64,000 nucleotides of DNA from positions 21,358,321 through 21,422,320 of the forward strand of contig OX419343.1 in NCBI GenBank assembly GCA_948470475.1, read 5' to 3'. Below are positions 22,851 to 36,139 of the stretch, in pieces. Below the pieces are notes generated by a model that saw only the letters and a program-made list of their open reading frames with translations, did no database searches and had not been told where the DNA came from. The position numbers and the translations under genes were made by a program. Origin of the DNA: Galaxea fascicularis. Taxonomy: Eukaryota; Cnidaria; Anthozoa; Scleractinia; Euphylliidae. The first letter of the stretch is position 1, and each line of letters opens with the position of its first letter.

Positions 22851-22872
22851 GTTGTTCAGGGAGCATGAATAA
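22851..22872 (+). CDS. displaced last codons of the interrupted gene
   Basis: In frame with 21118-21321 once the cluster and one copy of tatcttcagca are removed: completes CAG, then LFREHE and TAA. See the entry at 21118. Confidence 0.4.
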
Positions 22873-22925
22873 TTCAATTCCGAATCTCGCAAACCGACTT
22901 CCACGGTTGACTCAAAGTTTGGAGA

Positions 22926-23105
22926 ATGAACGTCAGCCCCAGAAACGAGAAAGTAAGAGACATCCTAGGTTTCACCGAAAACACAATGAAATGGAAAGCC
23001 TGGAATGTCCTCGAATACGAAATCGAAAAACTGGGCAGCGTCAAAGCATGCCTGTTCGAGTTGGAAGTGAAATTCAAACGCAGAAGGCGTGTTTCGAGAG
23101 CGTAG
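22926..23105 (+). CDS. short open frame, 59 codons, uncharacterised
   Basis: ATG frame reading MNVSPRNEKVRDILGFTENT... then KWKAWNVLEYEIEKLGSVKA and a basic end KFKRRRRVSRA. The mixed amphipathic-basic character looks protein-like, and it follows closely on the interrupted gene, but length and lack of a known motif leave it uncertain. A longer overlapping frame (22865-23167) has a less protein-like composition. Confidence 0.25.
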   Translation: MNVSPRNEKVRDILGFTENTMKWKAWNVLEYEIEKLGSVKACLFELEVKFKRRRRVSRA

Positions 23106-23822
23106 CAGCCCAAATCAACTTTCAACGCATCGGGCAGAATAGCGCGACACTCACGCATAATAAATGAGCTTGTTTGGCGGGGTATTCAAGCGTAAATACT
23201 CTCAAAAGCGCCACAATAAGAGAAAAAAGGGGTGAATTTGGCGAAGTGGACCCACTAAAATCATCATTTCGCAGTATTGAGAGGTAATTTTCTCACGATA
23301 AAACAACGGCTTATTAAAGTTGAAAAACGAATCTTCAATTATAACTAAAAACTAAGTAAATTGAACGAGTTTACGTTGTAGACTTTTAAGTTTCAAAATT
23401 GTGTATTTTTGGCATTTTCAGTATGAGAAACAACCCTAATTAAAATTCCGCTACGCAATTCTCATCGAAATGAGCGACAATCCTCAGATAAAACAGCGGA
23501 TAATTGAAGATACAAGTCTTCCGTACACGTGGATTGTTTTTTCCTCTAAATTGGACAAAAAGAAGTTGTAGACTTTTACCTTCAAAAATTTGAGATTCAA
23601 AACTCGCGCGTGTTCTTGACTCAGGGTATTGTTTAGCTGTATAACAATTGTTGCCATGAATAAACAATACCGTATTGATGAAGTGCAGCCATCTGTAAAC
23701 TTTTGGTCTATTAACTTGCTAATTAACGCTAAACTGTAAAACAGAGATCGCTCACGCGCGAGATTTAAAGCACTCGAGGCTATCCTACACGCTTGCTGTT
23801 GCATCGAATACTAATACCAATA

Positions 23823-26201
23823 ATGGCCGATAAAATCGCGGATGATTTGGACCAGGAGCTCTTTTCAGAGCTCATAGAACCCCTGGTCCAACCTTTACTT
23901 TTAAATATGATTCCTCCGTTTGCCGACGGCAAAGATCCCAACTTTAAGTTGGAAATTAATGGCAAAATTATATGGGAATGGAGGAAACTGGAAGGGTGTC
24001 ATATGAAGTTATTTCATGTGCTGCAAGCAAACTTGCTGGCCATCGGCTATAAGTTGGAGGTAACTGCCTTGGATCGAATCGCCAACCCTCTGAACGTTAG
24101 AACAGCAAACTTCCTGCACAAGTTAAAAGACGAGCGCAATGGAAAAAGAAGGGAAAGAAGGAAATGTGAGACGTGGATAAAACTGTCCCTCTTTCCTTAT
24201 GAAATCGCGAGATCGCCGTTCGACATCATTAACGAAATCAAAGAAAAGCAGCGTGAATTAAGAAAGGAGAACGGTGCGCTAGAAGCAACGCTAGAAGAAC
24301 AAGCAGCCGAGCTTTACCAGCAGCTGACGCAAACAGGCGGACATAGAGGGAAACTCTTCTGTGAGGTGAGCCGCAGACAACAAGAAAGGCACCTTTCACA
24401 AATCAAGTAAGTGTAATGCGCTTTATTTTCCCCTAGATTACAACGGTTTTCAAACCAGTTATTCTCAAAGGCACTACATTTTTTAGCTAAATGGTGTTAC
24501 AAAGTTACAGTAAACTGTTGGTTCACAATTTTGATACATGGTTATGGATGACTCCCAACAATTACACCTAGTCAAAGAGTCGACTCCGAAAGTGCATTCA
24601 AGATCTTATACCATTTTTTACACAGAACAAAGACCAGAAATGCTCTCTGGTTTGCTGAAACGTATGGTCTTATGCCCAAGTCTATTGTGCTGAGTGATGA
24701 AAGTGGCAAACTTTATTCAGTTGACATCAATGGCTCCTCTGAAGGTAACCACTTTTTAAGCAAACTATCTGATTGAGATATTTACATCTTTTAAATGGAT
24801 TTCGTTTTAATTTACACTTTTAATTACTATTGTCAGCTACTGCACCAGATGACACTGTTGAAAGAGATGAGTTACATGTAAACCAATCAGAAAATAAGGA
24901 GAACAACAAATCTAAGGGTAAGTCAGTAGTCCATCGATAAGTGTATCACTCATCTTTCTGATGCAATTCCTAACATGGGTGTGGGTGTTACATAAAATTT
25001 TGAAAGAAATTTGCCAATTTTATCCCTCAAGGAAAAAAAGCTCAGTACCAAAGCCTTTCAACAGAGGAAAAATAAAAAATAAAAACCATACTTTTCATAA
25101 TGGACAAGTTTTCCATCTCCCAAAGTGCTTATCATGAGTTGACTCAACAAGAACCTTCTCTGCCGAGGACACATCTGGTTGAAGCCTGTTAGCAAACCCT
25201 TGATGAAAAGTGGAGCCCAACAAGAACTCCAGGAGAGTGCCCAGGGGCTGAACTCCCATTTGAGCTCCTGTTAGAAAAGGAATTAAAGGACCATGTAAGT
25301 AAAGTCTAGTTAATCAATTTACCATGATCAGTAAATCTCCTCCTATGAATTCATCTCTGCTCCCCTTGTAGTATACAAGTTAAACTCAAAACTGATTTGT
25401 TTCATTGCCAGCTGAAAAATTTAACTGAGGAGAAACCTACAGTGAAGGTAAAGATCTCTGGAGATGGGGCGCGAATGTCACATACAAGCTCCCTTTTTGT
25501 ATGTTCCTTCTCCCTACTTGAAGAGGGCCAGCATATGCTGTCAAGTTCAGGTATATTATTTTTATAAAAAAAAATTGCTTTCAAAGTACAAGAAAACAAA
25601 CAACATGATCAGTTCTACATGTATCTTCACTCTGTTGGGATAGTGTTTGTACAAATTAAGCTATGTCGGATATGTTAAAATGTTGTCATATTCTCTTCCT
25701 GATCTCAAAGGTAACCACACCATTGCAGTAGTGAAGGGCCCCGAAGACCATGAGACTTTGAAGACTGGTCTCAGGAATGTATGCAGTTCAGTCAACAGTC
25801 TCATAGAGAAAGGATACATGGAGATCGATGGGAAGAAAGTACACCTACACTTTCATCTGGGAGGTGACTACAAAGTAAGTAATAGAACTAAAAAAATACT
25901 ATGATTGTGAAAGCTTAAGTTGGTTTCAAATAACTAATGGATTTTCATCTTTAAAATAGTTCCTGTTAGTTGCAATGGGGATGAAAGGTGCAACATCCAA
26001 CAATTCATGCATCTGGTGTTTAATCCACAAGAAGGACAGGTACTAACAATTGCTACTTAATACCTCTAACTTTCTCAAGCACAGGAAACATAACATTTCT
26101 CCTTGATCATTCCATTTTTTGCTTACAGGTGCAACATGTTAGTTGACTATGCCCACTACCACTCAGACAGCCGGGAAATTACAATTCTTATGAATAACTA
26201 G
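23823..26201 (+). pseudogene. eight-exon decayed gene with a DDE/RNase-H transposase-like block
   Basis: Exons joined by consistent GT-AG phases: 23823-24406, 24626-24744, 24837-24917, 25032-25294, 25412-25550, 25711-25874, 25960-26039, 26129-26201. The N-terminal exon (MADKIADDLDQELFSEL...) ends in a basic coiled-coil stretch; exon 2 has ALWFAETYGL. The exons 5-7 block reads VKISGDGARMS, VVKGPEDHETLKTGL, HFHLGGDYKFLL, then CIWC. This D ... DHETL ... D ... CxxC order resembles the catalytic core of Transib/RAG1 transposases with two acidic residues about 81 apart. The part that should carry the last acidic residue is missing, because the long repeat begins inside exon 8. In-frame stops at 25073-25075 (TAA) and 25190-25192 (TAG) show that the copy is dead. 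The layout matches an uncharacterised family I associate with cnidarian and amphioxus genomes, from memory only. Confidence 0.65.
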
Positions 26202-27625
26202 ACATGTACAGATCAAGAATTTTTTCAAATCAGTCTGAAATATAAACATCTGTATACAGTTTTCCTTGCTTCTTAGGCCAAACTCTTGAATTTCATGTAT
26301 GTTTTTTAAATGTGCCCATAAACGTAATAGCTCCGACAGGAAAAATGTGCATGTAAAGCGGTACTGAGATAATGCGACACCCAACGCTGAGCCCCTGAAA
26401 TCAACCAAAAGCTGTGAAAAGGGAACTATTTGATTTCCGAAAATGCTAGATGACTTTTTTGACCGCTAAAAGCAGCAAATATGGCCCCTCCGTAAACTTC
26501 AAAACCTATTATTTCCCATTGTTAATCTTTTAAGCTACGTTTCAGTTACGAAAATTCGAGTGCACTCTTTGATCGACGCCGAAAACGTAAGGCGAACTAC
26601 CCTCCGCCGAAAAGATATCTACCAACACTCGTCGTCAGTGTGTCGTTGGGTGCCCCTGAGACTGGCGCCTGTTACTTGACGTACGTCGGTGAGGATGTGG
26701 ACTGATGATAAATGTTTTTTAATGAAATTTCTGGGAATTTGACATTGCTTTGATTCCTTTGATGTTCGAGTGTATGTCCAATGCTATATACTACTCAATA
26801 AGTCAATGGTTCATCACTGAAACAACATCGGTTCACTGAGTACACAAATCGAAGCCGTTGAAGACCATTTATAAATCGCTTGCAAAAGGGGTGTTTCAAG
26901 CGAGCGGGTTTCCGTGAACGCCTTTCGTCTTCGTTAAAGCGTATATCAGTAAATCAGGGCAGAGAGGAAATCCCTTATTACCACAAGGGATAAAGGATCC
27001 AGAATGTAGACATCCTCATCCTGTCGATCCGACTTTCTCGCGACTAACAACCTACTTGGTAGCCATACGCAGAGTTGACTGCACTTGGATTCGTTTTAGT
27101 TTCTGTAAATACTCTTCCACGAAGAAAATAATAGTCCAATTGCAAGGTTTATTTGAACTGTTCCCTTAGAGAATACAATGAAAGGTTCTTCGTGTCTGAC
27201 CAAGAAAAAATGAAGGGCTTTACTAGTTCGCGGGAGAAGCGTGACCCATGCAATCGGTCAGTTAACTGAGGTAAGGTCGAAGACATTAGAAAACTTCATT
27301 GTCATTTCTAGAAGCACTTTGGATGTTCGACTGTACTCAGTTACCTTCAGTTATGTTTACGATTAAGATTGTGCAAGTGGGTTTTAGTAAAAATAGGTAG
27401 GAAATCGCTGTTTTGTGTTTCAACAATCGGTGTTTACCGGAAACGTTCAGTGGCCTCATAACTCAAAAGGGCCCACCAACGGATGCCAAACAGTAAAACA
27501 TAAAAGGCCGCCAATTTCACTTGGATCATGTCTATCCGTGGTGTCGACTAACAATCTGTAACGATAATCAGCAGATAAGTTAACAAAATAATCCAGATCA
27601 CGGAATATTTCACAGAAGGCAGCTA
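26170..27625 (-). repeat. left arm of a large inverted repeat
   Basis: Aligns in reverse complement to 36140-37930 along its whole length; matching landmarks are ttacgaaaattcgagtgcac, actggcgcctgttacttgac, tcagtaaatcagggcagaga and gaagggctttactagttcgc. Diverged by substitutions and indels. No long coding frame. Its outer edge cuts into the last exon of the DDE-like pseudogene. Confidence 0.85.
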
Positions 27626-30600
27626 AACTGAAGAAGTGCCACTATTTTGCTCTGGTGCCCTCGACTGGTTCAAACCGGTAAGAACCGGTCAAATATGGTT
27701 GGGGATACCAGCGCAAAATAGGTTTGAGAATGCGGATACTGAAAAATGCGCTCGTGCCCCTAACTGTTACACTACTGTAGTCAACTGAGGTCAAGCACGT
27801 GATATATCGATCATCAATATAACTTTTGTTTTATTCTAGTTACAGTGGTTGCACACATGTAGGTTCTTCAACTTATAAGTTTTTGGCGCTGTTAAGGATA
27901 GTCTCTAATCAGAGGCCATACAGCAATATGTACTTTGGGATGGTTTCGTCGGTAAACATTGATTTTCGGAAGTCTGAAGAACGTGTCAAACATTTCTAAC
28001 CCCGCCATGAAAACATGTAGCTGCTAATCGACTCTTCCTCGTCAGTTCTTCAGGCTTGGCAACATCCCAGACAAACGGAAATGATCAGTACCGTCGGCCG
28101 TAAACGCCTTGCTAAAAGGAAACTGTAACAAATTTGCATGATACTACTCTAACTCTGACTCTCGTGAAACACGTATGAAGCACTTCAGTGTAACTGAATC
28201 TAAACAAACAAAGCGACACAATCCGAAGGTCCGTCCTCGGAGACCCAGGGGCGGGCAGTCGGAGCGGTAAAAATGACGACTAGAAACTGGCCAGGGGTCG
28301 GACATCTCGTTTATTGATGTCCGAGCAAATGCATAACACAAGCTATAACGGTGCAACCCAGTAAAAATGACACAATTTATTATGGTGAGCAGACTCCCTT
28401 GTAATTTATTGATGTTGGAACAAAATCATCTCGATCAGTGCGGCAAAGAAACAGGAATGGTGAATTCAAATTAACTTGGCAATCCTAAATACTCAGACAC
28501 CCAATGATTTTTGTATAATTTCTGTTACCTTTCAGTTGAGAATAACGGAAGCCTACAAACATCTTAATTACGCAGCCACTACACATCAAACCATTTATAC
28601 ATTCCTTGACTGAAACTCGAAGAAACAACGTACAACAATGAAACATTACAATATACGTATGAACTTGCGTTTGTTTTATGGTTTCCTTAGCTAACTGATT
28701 GATGCATTGCCGATGATTACTAAGAATGCCCCCTAGGTGTTAATTAACAAAATCGATCACTTTTTAACTTGCGTGTTCCATGATTCACTTGTGTTTTCTA
28801 CGATTGGTGTGAATACTAAAATTGATTAATTCCTTTAATTTGCTAATGATTTGTTTGAAGTACAGTATTTCCAGTTTCGGTGGTAAGAAGTCAAGTATGT
28901 CCCACTCACTGTTTTAATTGAGGCCACGGGGCCACCTCGACCCTCCCATCATTTTAAGGAACTTCATTTCAAACATTTTATCAGAAAACGTCAGTGGCGT
29001 GTTTGTGTTACCCCTCACGGTGGCAAACCTCTGGAGAGAGTACACGCCTCATGCTCACAAGTAATTAGACCATCACTAGCGTTGCATTTGTAATCTTAGA
29101 ACAGTTGCCTTTGAACAGGTTCTTCAAAGTATCTTGCCCAAACATTATAAGAAGGATTTTAGAGGTCTTTTGTTCTCAAAAAATTACTGAACTAAGAAAA
29201 TTATGAACCTCGACCAAAATGTGTGCTTTAAACTTTTCAATGTTTGGAGTTTTCGATACAATAACGACAAATCAAAAACCCACGATATTGTTGGCATAAC
29301 TTGTCATCATAATATAAAAGGTAATCAAATTGTATACTCACTCGTAAAGTTACTTCATAATTTCACTCGTCACCATTTGATTACACATACTAATTTCTCA
29401 GTACCAAGACGTTTTGGATGTCAGAGAAACGTTTTGATTGTTATTGCTAGGATAGGATACTATCTGACTGTCACATATCCCACACTGACAAAATATATAA
29501 AAACCTTCAACCCATATTTGCTAATCATTAAACGATTTCTTTCATATGCATCATTTATTTGCTAATCAGTTCTCACCCACGAAGGCCGTCTCTAAATAAT
29601 GGCTGCAGGGAAATGTCTATGAGCGGATAATGGAATCCAGTTGGTCCAGAAGTTCGGTCACGCTTAATTAAACTATGTAAGTGAGTTTTTTTAAAGACCA
29701 ATTATTGTTGTTGTGGCGATGGAAATGCTAATGAACTGAGTGGAGTTGAGTATGACGGACGGAATAGGACAACACGAAGTCCTGTTGAAGATTAATCCTA
29801 TCCATAGTTAGGAGAAGGGACTTACTATGTCCTTTATCTATAAAATCAGCTTTTCATAAATAACTAAATATCCTGTTCAAAGGAAACTGTTCTATTACAA
29901 GTGCAACGCTCGTGATGGTCTAATTGCTGGTGAGCATGAAGCTTGCAATATACATGTCATTTTAAGATGTTCTGTGCCTTGCCATACAATCATCGAATCA
30001 GACTCGACAAGTACTAGTTTGCCGTACTGAGGGGTAAAGAAAACACGCAACTGACGTTTTCAGATAAAATATATGAATGAAATGTATGAATGTATGAAAT
30101 GAAGTACTGTATACATGATCATGGGTGGCCTCATCAACTCTTGTAAATGCTTAGTGTGGGACTATTTGACTTATTAACAGCCGAACGGAAGTACTTGAGA
30201 TAAATCATTAGCCGCAGCAAAACCAAAGCGATCGCTGTTCGTATTCATACCAAACGAAAGCTGAATATGTATATAATCGCATAAAACACGAGTAAATGCG
30301 TCAGTCGTAAACGCACATAAAAAAGTGATCAATTTGGTGTATCCCTAACCATGCAAGCCGTTAAATAATTACTTTTACCTTGGGGGGTGGGGGGGGCATT
30401 CTTTTGTAATTTGGTAATCATCGGCAATGGGAACCATGATATTAATGATATTAATCAATTAGCTAACATACATATTTTCCAGGTCTCATTGGTATACGTT
30501 GTTTCTGCATGCGAGTTTTCTCAAGGAATACATGATTGGTTTGATGTGTTGATATTGGTTGCGTAATTTACTAAGATGTTTGTCGGCTTCAGTTATTTCT

Positions 30601-32476
30601 AAAATATAACACAAGTTATGTAAACTTCATTAAGGGGTATCTCTTGTCCTAATCTTTTTTATTTTGCGCTTTGAGATTAATTTGAATTCACGATCACAGA
30701 AATCTGTCATTAAAATTGGCTTACATTTTTACTGAGTTCCAATTGCAATTAGCACTTATATATGTTTGCTCAGACACTGATCAATAAACCGGCGAGATGT
30801 CCGTCCCCTGGATTGCGTGGCTTTGTTAGGATTTAATCACATTGAAGTGTTCATGCCTGTTCAGTTCACGATTTAATAATATAAAGTTGTTACAGTTTCC
30901 TTTATGGAAGGCATTTACTGACAGACAATGTTATTTCCGTTTGTGTGGGATGTTGCTAAACCAGAACTAGGATTAGGCTAATGAAGAACAGTCCGTTGGC
31001 GACGAAGGATGCGTTTTTTTCTGTTTTCATAAGAATCGGAAATGTATGACATGTGCTTCGAACTTTCGAAAACCAATGTCCATCAACGAAAGCTAGCTTC
31101 TTGTAATACGGCTTCTGATTAGGAACTATCCCTAACAGCATAAAAAAGTTTATTGCTTAGCGGAGAACCTACGTACGTGTATTGTGCATACGTTTAGGAT
31201 ATCTCGGGTACTTGTCCTAGTTGAACACTAGTTTTTCAGTTATCGGCCGATTTCAAGTTCCTCGTGTAGTTTTTATATTAAGTGTCTTGGAATACGGAAC
31301 CCCTGAATGTAAAATGAATTTCATCTTGAAAAACCAAGCCACCATCGATGAACAAGCTTACCGCTCAGATGTGTCTAAATTGAACACATTTGCCCAAGAC
31401 AGACTATATTTTGCTGGAGTAAATGCGGGTCAGTTCCAGTCTAAAGGGACCGCAAACGAAACTGATGCTGACCCGGTTCCGGTCCGCATTTCAAGGTGAT
31501 TTCGTTTGTATGGTTCAGCCCAAAATAGAAACAAAACACAAAGTATGAAAGGCTGATTTTACTGCAGTCGAACCTTGTTCTGTATGTAGAACACCGTCAA
31601 ACGTTAACGCGACAAAGACGTGACAGAGTCCAAACTGAGAGCCAAGATACAACCGTTGACACCTGTTTCGAACCGAATGGATCTCGTCAGCACGGTGTAG
31701 CAGAAGGAAATAGAGCAACCAGCATGAAAGCCAATTGTCTACCAAATGCACATGGTCATAACCTCAGAGGATAAGAAAAGAAGAGAGGAACACACCTTTT
31801 AGGCTCATAACATTTGTTTTTTGATATGAAAAACTGACTTAAAGGCTCATGTCGACCCGAACCGTTTTGCGTGCTTTTCTTATTATCTGGTTTGCATTTT
31901 TTTTTCTTGAGGTAGCCAAATAAATAAGGAGAAAGCTATAAACAAAACTATATAAGGCTCAAAACACAACTGGTAACAATAAGGGTGATAAATAAGCTCG
32001 GTTCAAGCGATTCTGTCAGCGAAAATAGCGCTTTTCTGACATTTATAACAGAAATACAGAAACTGCTGTAGCAAAAATGCCCATATAACTATTTATTCAA
32101 ACAACGAAGGTCATACATAAAATAAATAAATAATAAGTAGTTGAAGAACACTTTCTATCGCTTGAGCTTTTCCGCTTTTTGAGCAATGTGCAATCGTAAA
32201 TCTAGTTATTAGTGAAATCAAATTATTAACTTAAAATTAATAAATACTCGTCTTACGAGAGCTGAATACACTTTTCTTCCGTGTTCACCAGTAATTTCAA
32301 CAATTTAGTTCGCAGAACTGCTGAAATGCCGAACTGAGTAAAAAGTGCGCTTACAATTACTACTCCCTGACCAAGAAAAGCCATGTCTTACTTTTGAAAC
32401 TCAGCATGCTTAAATTAACAGCAAGTATAAACATGCACAAAACCTAGTATTTAGAGCATAGCTTTCGCTCTAAAGT
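27626..32476. other. AT-rich spacer between the repeat arms, no gene recognised
   Basis: Only unsupported short frames (the longest, 29203-29565 plus, has a random-looking composition). A G-rich run sits near 30380-30398. Nothing else recognised. Confidence 0.35.
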
Positions 32477-32716
32477 CTACACACGTGCGATTACGAATAT
32501 ACTTCGCCTATCAGGCTTGCTATTTGTTAAAAATAAGGTGCCTAAAACGGATGAGCTGCTTTGAGAATTCAAGTTGGCGGCCAGATATTTTATACTTTGA
32601 AACTCTGACTTTTGGCTGATCAACTGGATTTGAGGAGGATTTGTTGCCTTTGAAAACAGCTGCCCCCTAAACAGATTTGAATCACTGTCTGTGCAGTTTG
32701 CTCCTGGTTGTAGTTT
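32477..32716 (-). CDS. novel paired gene, copy 1, last exon
   Basis: Acceptor ttattttcag, then an open frame in phase 0 reading KLQPGANCTDSDSNLFRGQL and on to ...SIFVIARV and TAG. Its start aligns with the last exon of copy 2 (RPKTACITESSTLLQGTVRS at 53708), including the single cysteine. The copy 1 exon runs about 58 residues further. Function unknown. Confidence 0.5.
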   Translation of the reverse strand, partial: KLQPGANCTDSDSNLFRGQLFSKATNPPQIQLISQKSEFQSIKYLAANLNSQSSSSVLGTLFLTNSKPDRRSIFVIARV

Positions 32717-33307
32717 CTGAAAATAAGTCAACAAAAGTAAAGTAAAGTTATTCATATGAACATCTCAGTCTATGATACTCATTCCGCTATCAGGAAATTC
32801 TTGCTCTTGATCAGCCAACAGGATTCTGCTTAAATAAAACATAAGAACATAACTGAACTTTCATGCACTTTGTATCTAACATTGCTTTAGTAACACTTTA
32901 GTGCATTGTATTCTTCGAGCTTTGTTTGCTGAGGCTCTACGTTAGAAAGAACACACACTTGGTTTGGCATACTTTGGCAGCGAGTGGCTGTTCATTAAAT
33001 AATAATCCTAGTTATAAAATTATGTAGATGTTCTCAGCAAAGTTGGGGTCACACCTGCCTTTCAGTGCAACATAGACTTAACACAGAACATCATGCTGAA
33101 GAGAATACAAACAACCGTAACAAAAGATGCGGTATTCTAGATGACTTCCCCAGGTATGGCGACAGATAGAAACAATTGTGAGGGAGGGGGGGATAGATGG
33201 GAGGGGAAAAATGAAGTAGCACGTTATGCCAGAAAAAGATGAAGGCCGAAGAGACCTGCAGTAACGTTATTTCTGTCCATATACTTTGATGTCGTCACCC
33301 AGCATAC

Positions 33308-33338
33308 CGGATGTTGTTGTGACCGGGGTGACCAGTGC
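33308..33338 (-). CDS. possible 31-nt alternative exon of copy 1
   Basis: Acceptor gggtttag and donor gtatgc bound a frame ALVTPVTTTS. Its phase would force an early stop in the following exon, so it is either an alternative exon or not real. Confidence 0.2.
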
Positions 33339-34288
33339 CTAAACCCAAATAATCCATACACAAGGAATAAATATAATTTCCTATGATCTTTCAGGAGTGT
33401 TGTAAGAGAAGGGTGTGGGTGGAAAAGTTAAACAAATCAGGGAAGACAGAGAAAATTAGAGAATTCAAGCACTGAAAAAATACTATTTGCAGGCCGCTTC
33501 CGAACCAAGGTGCTCCTTCACATTTCACATATGACGGAGCTTTAGCAAAGACGAGGGCAACGGGAAACAATCGCTCTGCGCGTGCGTCTCAACTACAGTT
33601 TTGTACATTTTGTTGCTGTCCTCAACAAAACAACAGGGAGGTTAAGCAACGACGACGACGACGGCAACGAGAACTCCACAAAACAATGGGATTAATGAGC
33701 CAAAACAATACTCGGCTCGTGCGTTTTACATTTTGGAACATTTCTTTGCCGTCCTCTGCAAAACAACAACGTGAAATAACCAAATTTTAGGTTTTCTCGA
33801 GAACGTGAGCGCATGAGGGCAAGTTTTTCTTTCGTTTCTTTGCTTTAACACCGTTCACAGTAATTTAGGCCCTGGACAGCTCGCCAAATTAAGAAAATCG
33901 CAAAAGAGTTAGAAAATCGAGAGGCCATTTCGTATGGCATTTTCGTGTCCGTCTCCCTCGTCGCTGCTAAAGCTCCCTATTATCGACCTGACTGGCGTTG
34001 CGTGCATCCATTTTCTTCCTTATTTTCAGTCATTAACCACTGCCCTTTCACAAAGAAATTCAATTATACCGCCCCCTCCACAGGCCGGAAGCGTAGGAGT
34101 AGCCGGAGGGGAAGGAAGTTTTGGCGGTTTAAGGCAACAACCATTATTTTAACTGAGATACGCTTTTTAAGTCGAAATATATTTTACGTCCACATCCTAC
34201 ATCCTCAAATGAGCTGTTCAAATGAATGGATATCATTGAAACAAACGTTTCACTGAAACAGTTGCATTGAAAAAGTGTGCTTACGTAC

Positions 34289-34392
34289 CTCAAAGACCAC
34301 GGTGCTGGCATTGATAACTTTCAAAGTGTAGTTAGCCCTCTTGTGATGCACCTCAAAGCACAATAAATCCCTCTTCCTTCTCAATATCAATA
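34289..34392 (-). CDS. novel paired gene, copy 1, CFE exon
   Basis: Acceptor ctttcttgaag, donor gtacgt; phase 1 in, phase 0 out. Reads ...RKRDLLCFEVHHKRANYTL then KVINASTVVFE. The paralogous exon at 51829-51935 has the same phases and length (one codon longer), the same cttgaag acceptor and the pattern CFE...Y.LKVI.A..VFE. Confidence 0.65.
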
Positions 34393-35131
34393 CTTCAAGA
34401 AAGAACAAACATGTTAACACAGCCACTAAGGGAGATTTCAGTCAAAAACCGTAGAATATATAGAAAGCAAGTTGCTTGTTTGTTTCCTTTGGCCTATATT
34501 CTTATGTAACTAATTCAAAAAACTATACTGCCAATCTCAGTTACAATGCAGGAAAGGCGTTTTTCAACAATTCCCAACAACTCCCATCAGCTCCAACAAC
34601 ACACGATACACGGTGTTCAAATGCATCCAGCTGTTGAGCCCAATAATGCTGGATGTGGCCAACATCGTTTGGAGCATTAGCCTGTTTCAAAAAACCAAAT
34701 ATCTTGTGTAGCATCTCAGGTAACTTTTACAGCCACCGGCTACCGGCTTCAGATAAGCTTTCGTTAGTTTTTGAATTCAATTACTTTATTGTCTTTACTA
34801 AAGAAACACGGACACTACAGCATATATAGGAAGAACAAAATCTTGCGGCAATCTTTCAATAAATAAACAATAGTCTCAATCTTGCGCGGAAATATGCCCC
34901 CGCTCGGACATTTGCCGCTCGAGGAAAACCGTGTGAGCCCCGAGGAACAGATAATGTCCAAGGACAAATATCGAGCATATTTTCAAAGCCAAATGGAGAC
35001 TATTGTGTTTATTATCCTTCAAACATTTTTTCGCAACATGCATTTGGGGAATATCACCGAAGATATTCCCCAGTTTTAGCTGGGGCATATATTTGATGGA
35101 TTATAATTTGGATTATTCCGTTACTACTTAC

Positions 35132-35348
35132 CAGCTGTTGTGTCGGACCTTCTTGAGGCGCTAGCTGAAGCTTTACACTGCATAGACGTTGGATCACAAT
35201 CGTGTATTCTTACAAGGGAACCAGGGCGTTCATCAGTTTCGGACCTGTGGTAGTTTTGCAGGTTGCATCTGGCTGTCGCTGAGCTGATATCAGCACCAAG
35301 AGTTACGGTGAATATCTTTTCATAAAGAAAATTTTGAGCAGTTTTCAA
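35132..35348 (-). CDS. novel paired gene, copy 1, GSLVRIHD exon
   Basis: Strong acceptor (tattacactcag) and donor (gtaagt); 217 nt, phase 0 in, phase 1 out. Reads LKTAQNFLYEKIFTVTLGAD, then RPGSLVRIHDCDPTSMQCKA, then SASASRRSDTTAG. The paralogous exon 49201-49418 shares KIF/KVF, PGSL(V/I)RIHD and two cysteines. Conserved cysteines here and in the next exons suggest a disulfide-bonded secreted or surface protein; that is inference. Confidence 0.7.
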
Positions 35349-36139
35349 CTGAGTGTAATAAAACTAAAATCAAATCAATCAGTACTTTAGCAAGCTTGAC
35401 AACAAGAGCAAATGCAGAAGATCCGTTACCAATGCAATCACTATGAGAAATCTAAGCAATTACATTTAGCCGGCGTTAAGGGTGGTAAAAATCGTGCGAG
35501 CAAGTCACATTAATTTGGTGGAAAAACTGGCGCGAGTTTTGTCAAACAGAAACAACTGAGTGAAGTGAACCAAAACAATAGCAAAGCCTGGGCGAATGAC
35601 TTTAAGAAACGCATATAGTTAAAGAGAGCTGTACTATCATATCAGTCATCACGCGATCTGGAGGAAAACGGCATTCATACGGCAGCGGATCAAGCTCGAG
35701 AGCGTCACAAATTATGGTCACATGGTACTCTAAGGAAGGTACCAAAGAAGCTAAGAGTTCAGTAGAAGTTTTAGAAAGCTAGGCTTTATACTAAAACTGT
35801 GCGTGAGTGATTGATACATCCTTTCTTATTGTTGTATTATTGCAGTAATTCTGCTGTACGTGTCAAATTGTTGGAAGGGTCGAGAGACACGTCGTCATCC
35901 ACGTGGAGCATAATACGTACATGCCACAAGTTTGAGTGTATGCATGTTATTTTTCCGTCAATATTAAATTACCCAGTAAAAAGCTGTATCAGGTACTATC
36001 GATTTTTACTCCAGATAAAGTCGCGGCGATGAAAAGTATCGAAATTGGAAATCTTGTGCTAACCCATGCAAATAGCTGCTTTTACGAAAAAAAAGTCTAC
36101 TGGAAACAAGCCCGCAAAATAGCTACGCTGGTCAATCCA

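Noticed and set aside
29203..29565. 120-codon plus ORF
   Set aside because: AT-rich, codon-random appearance; about one such frame is expected by chance; no splice or motif support.
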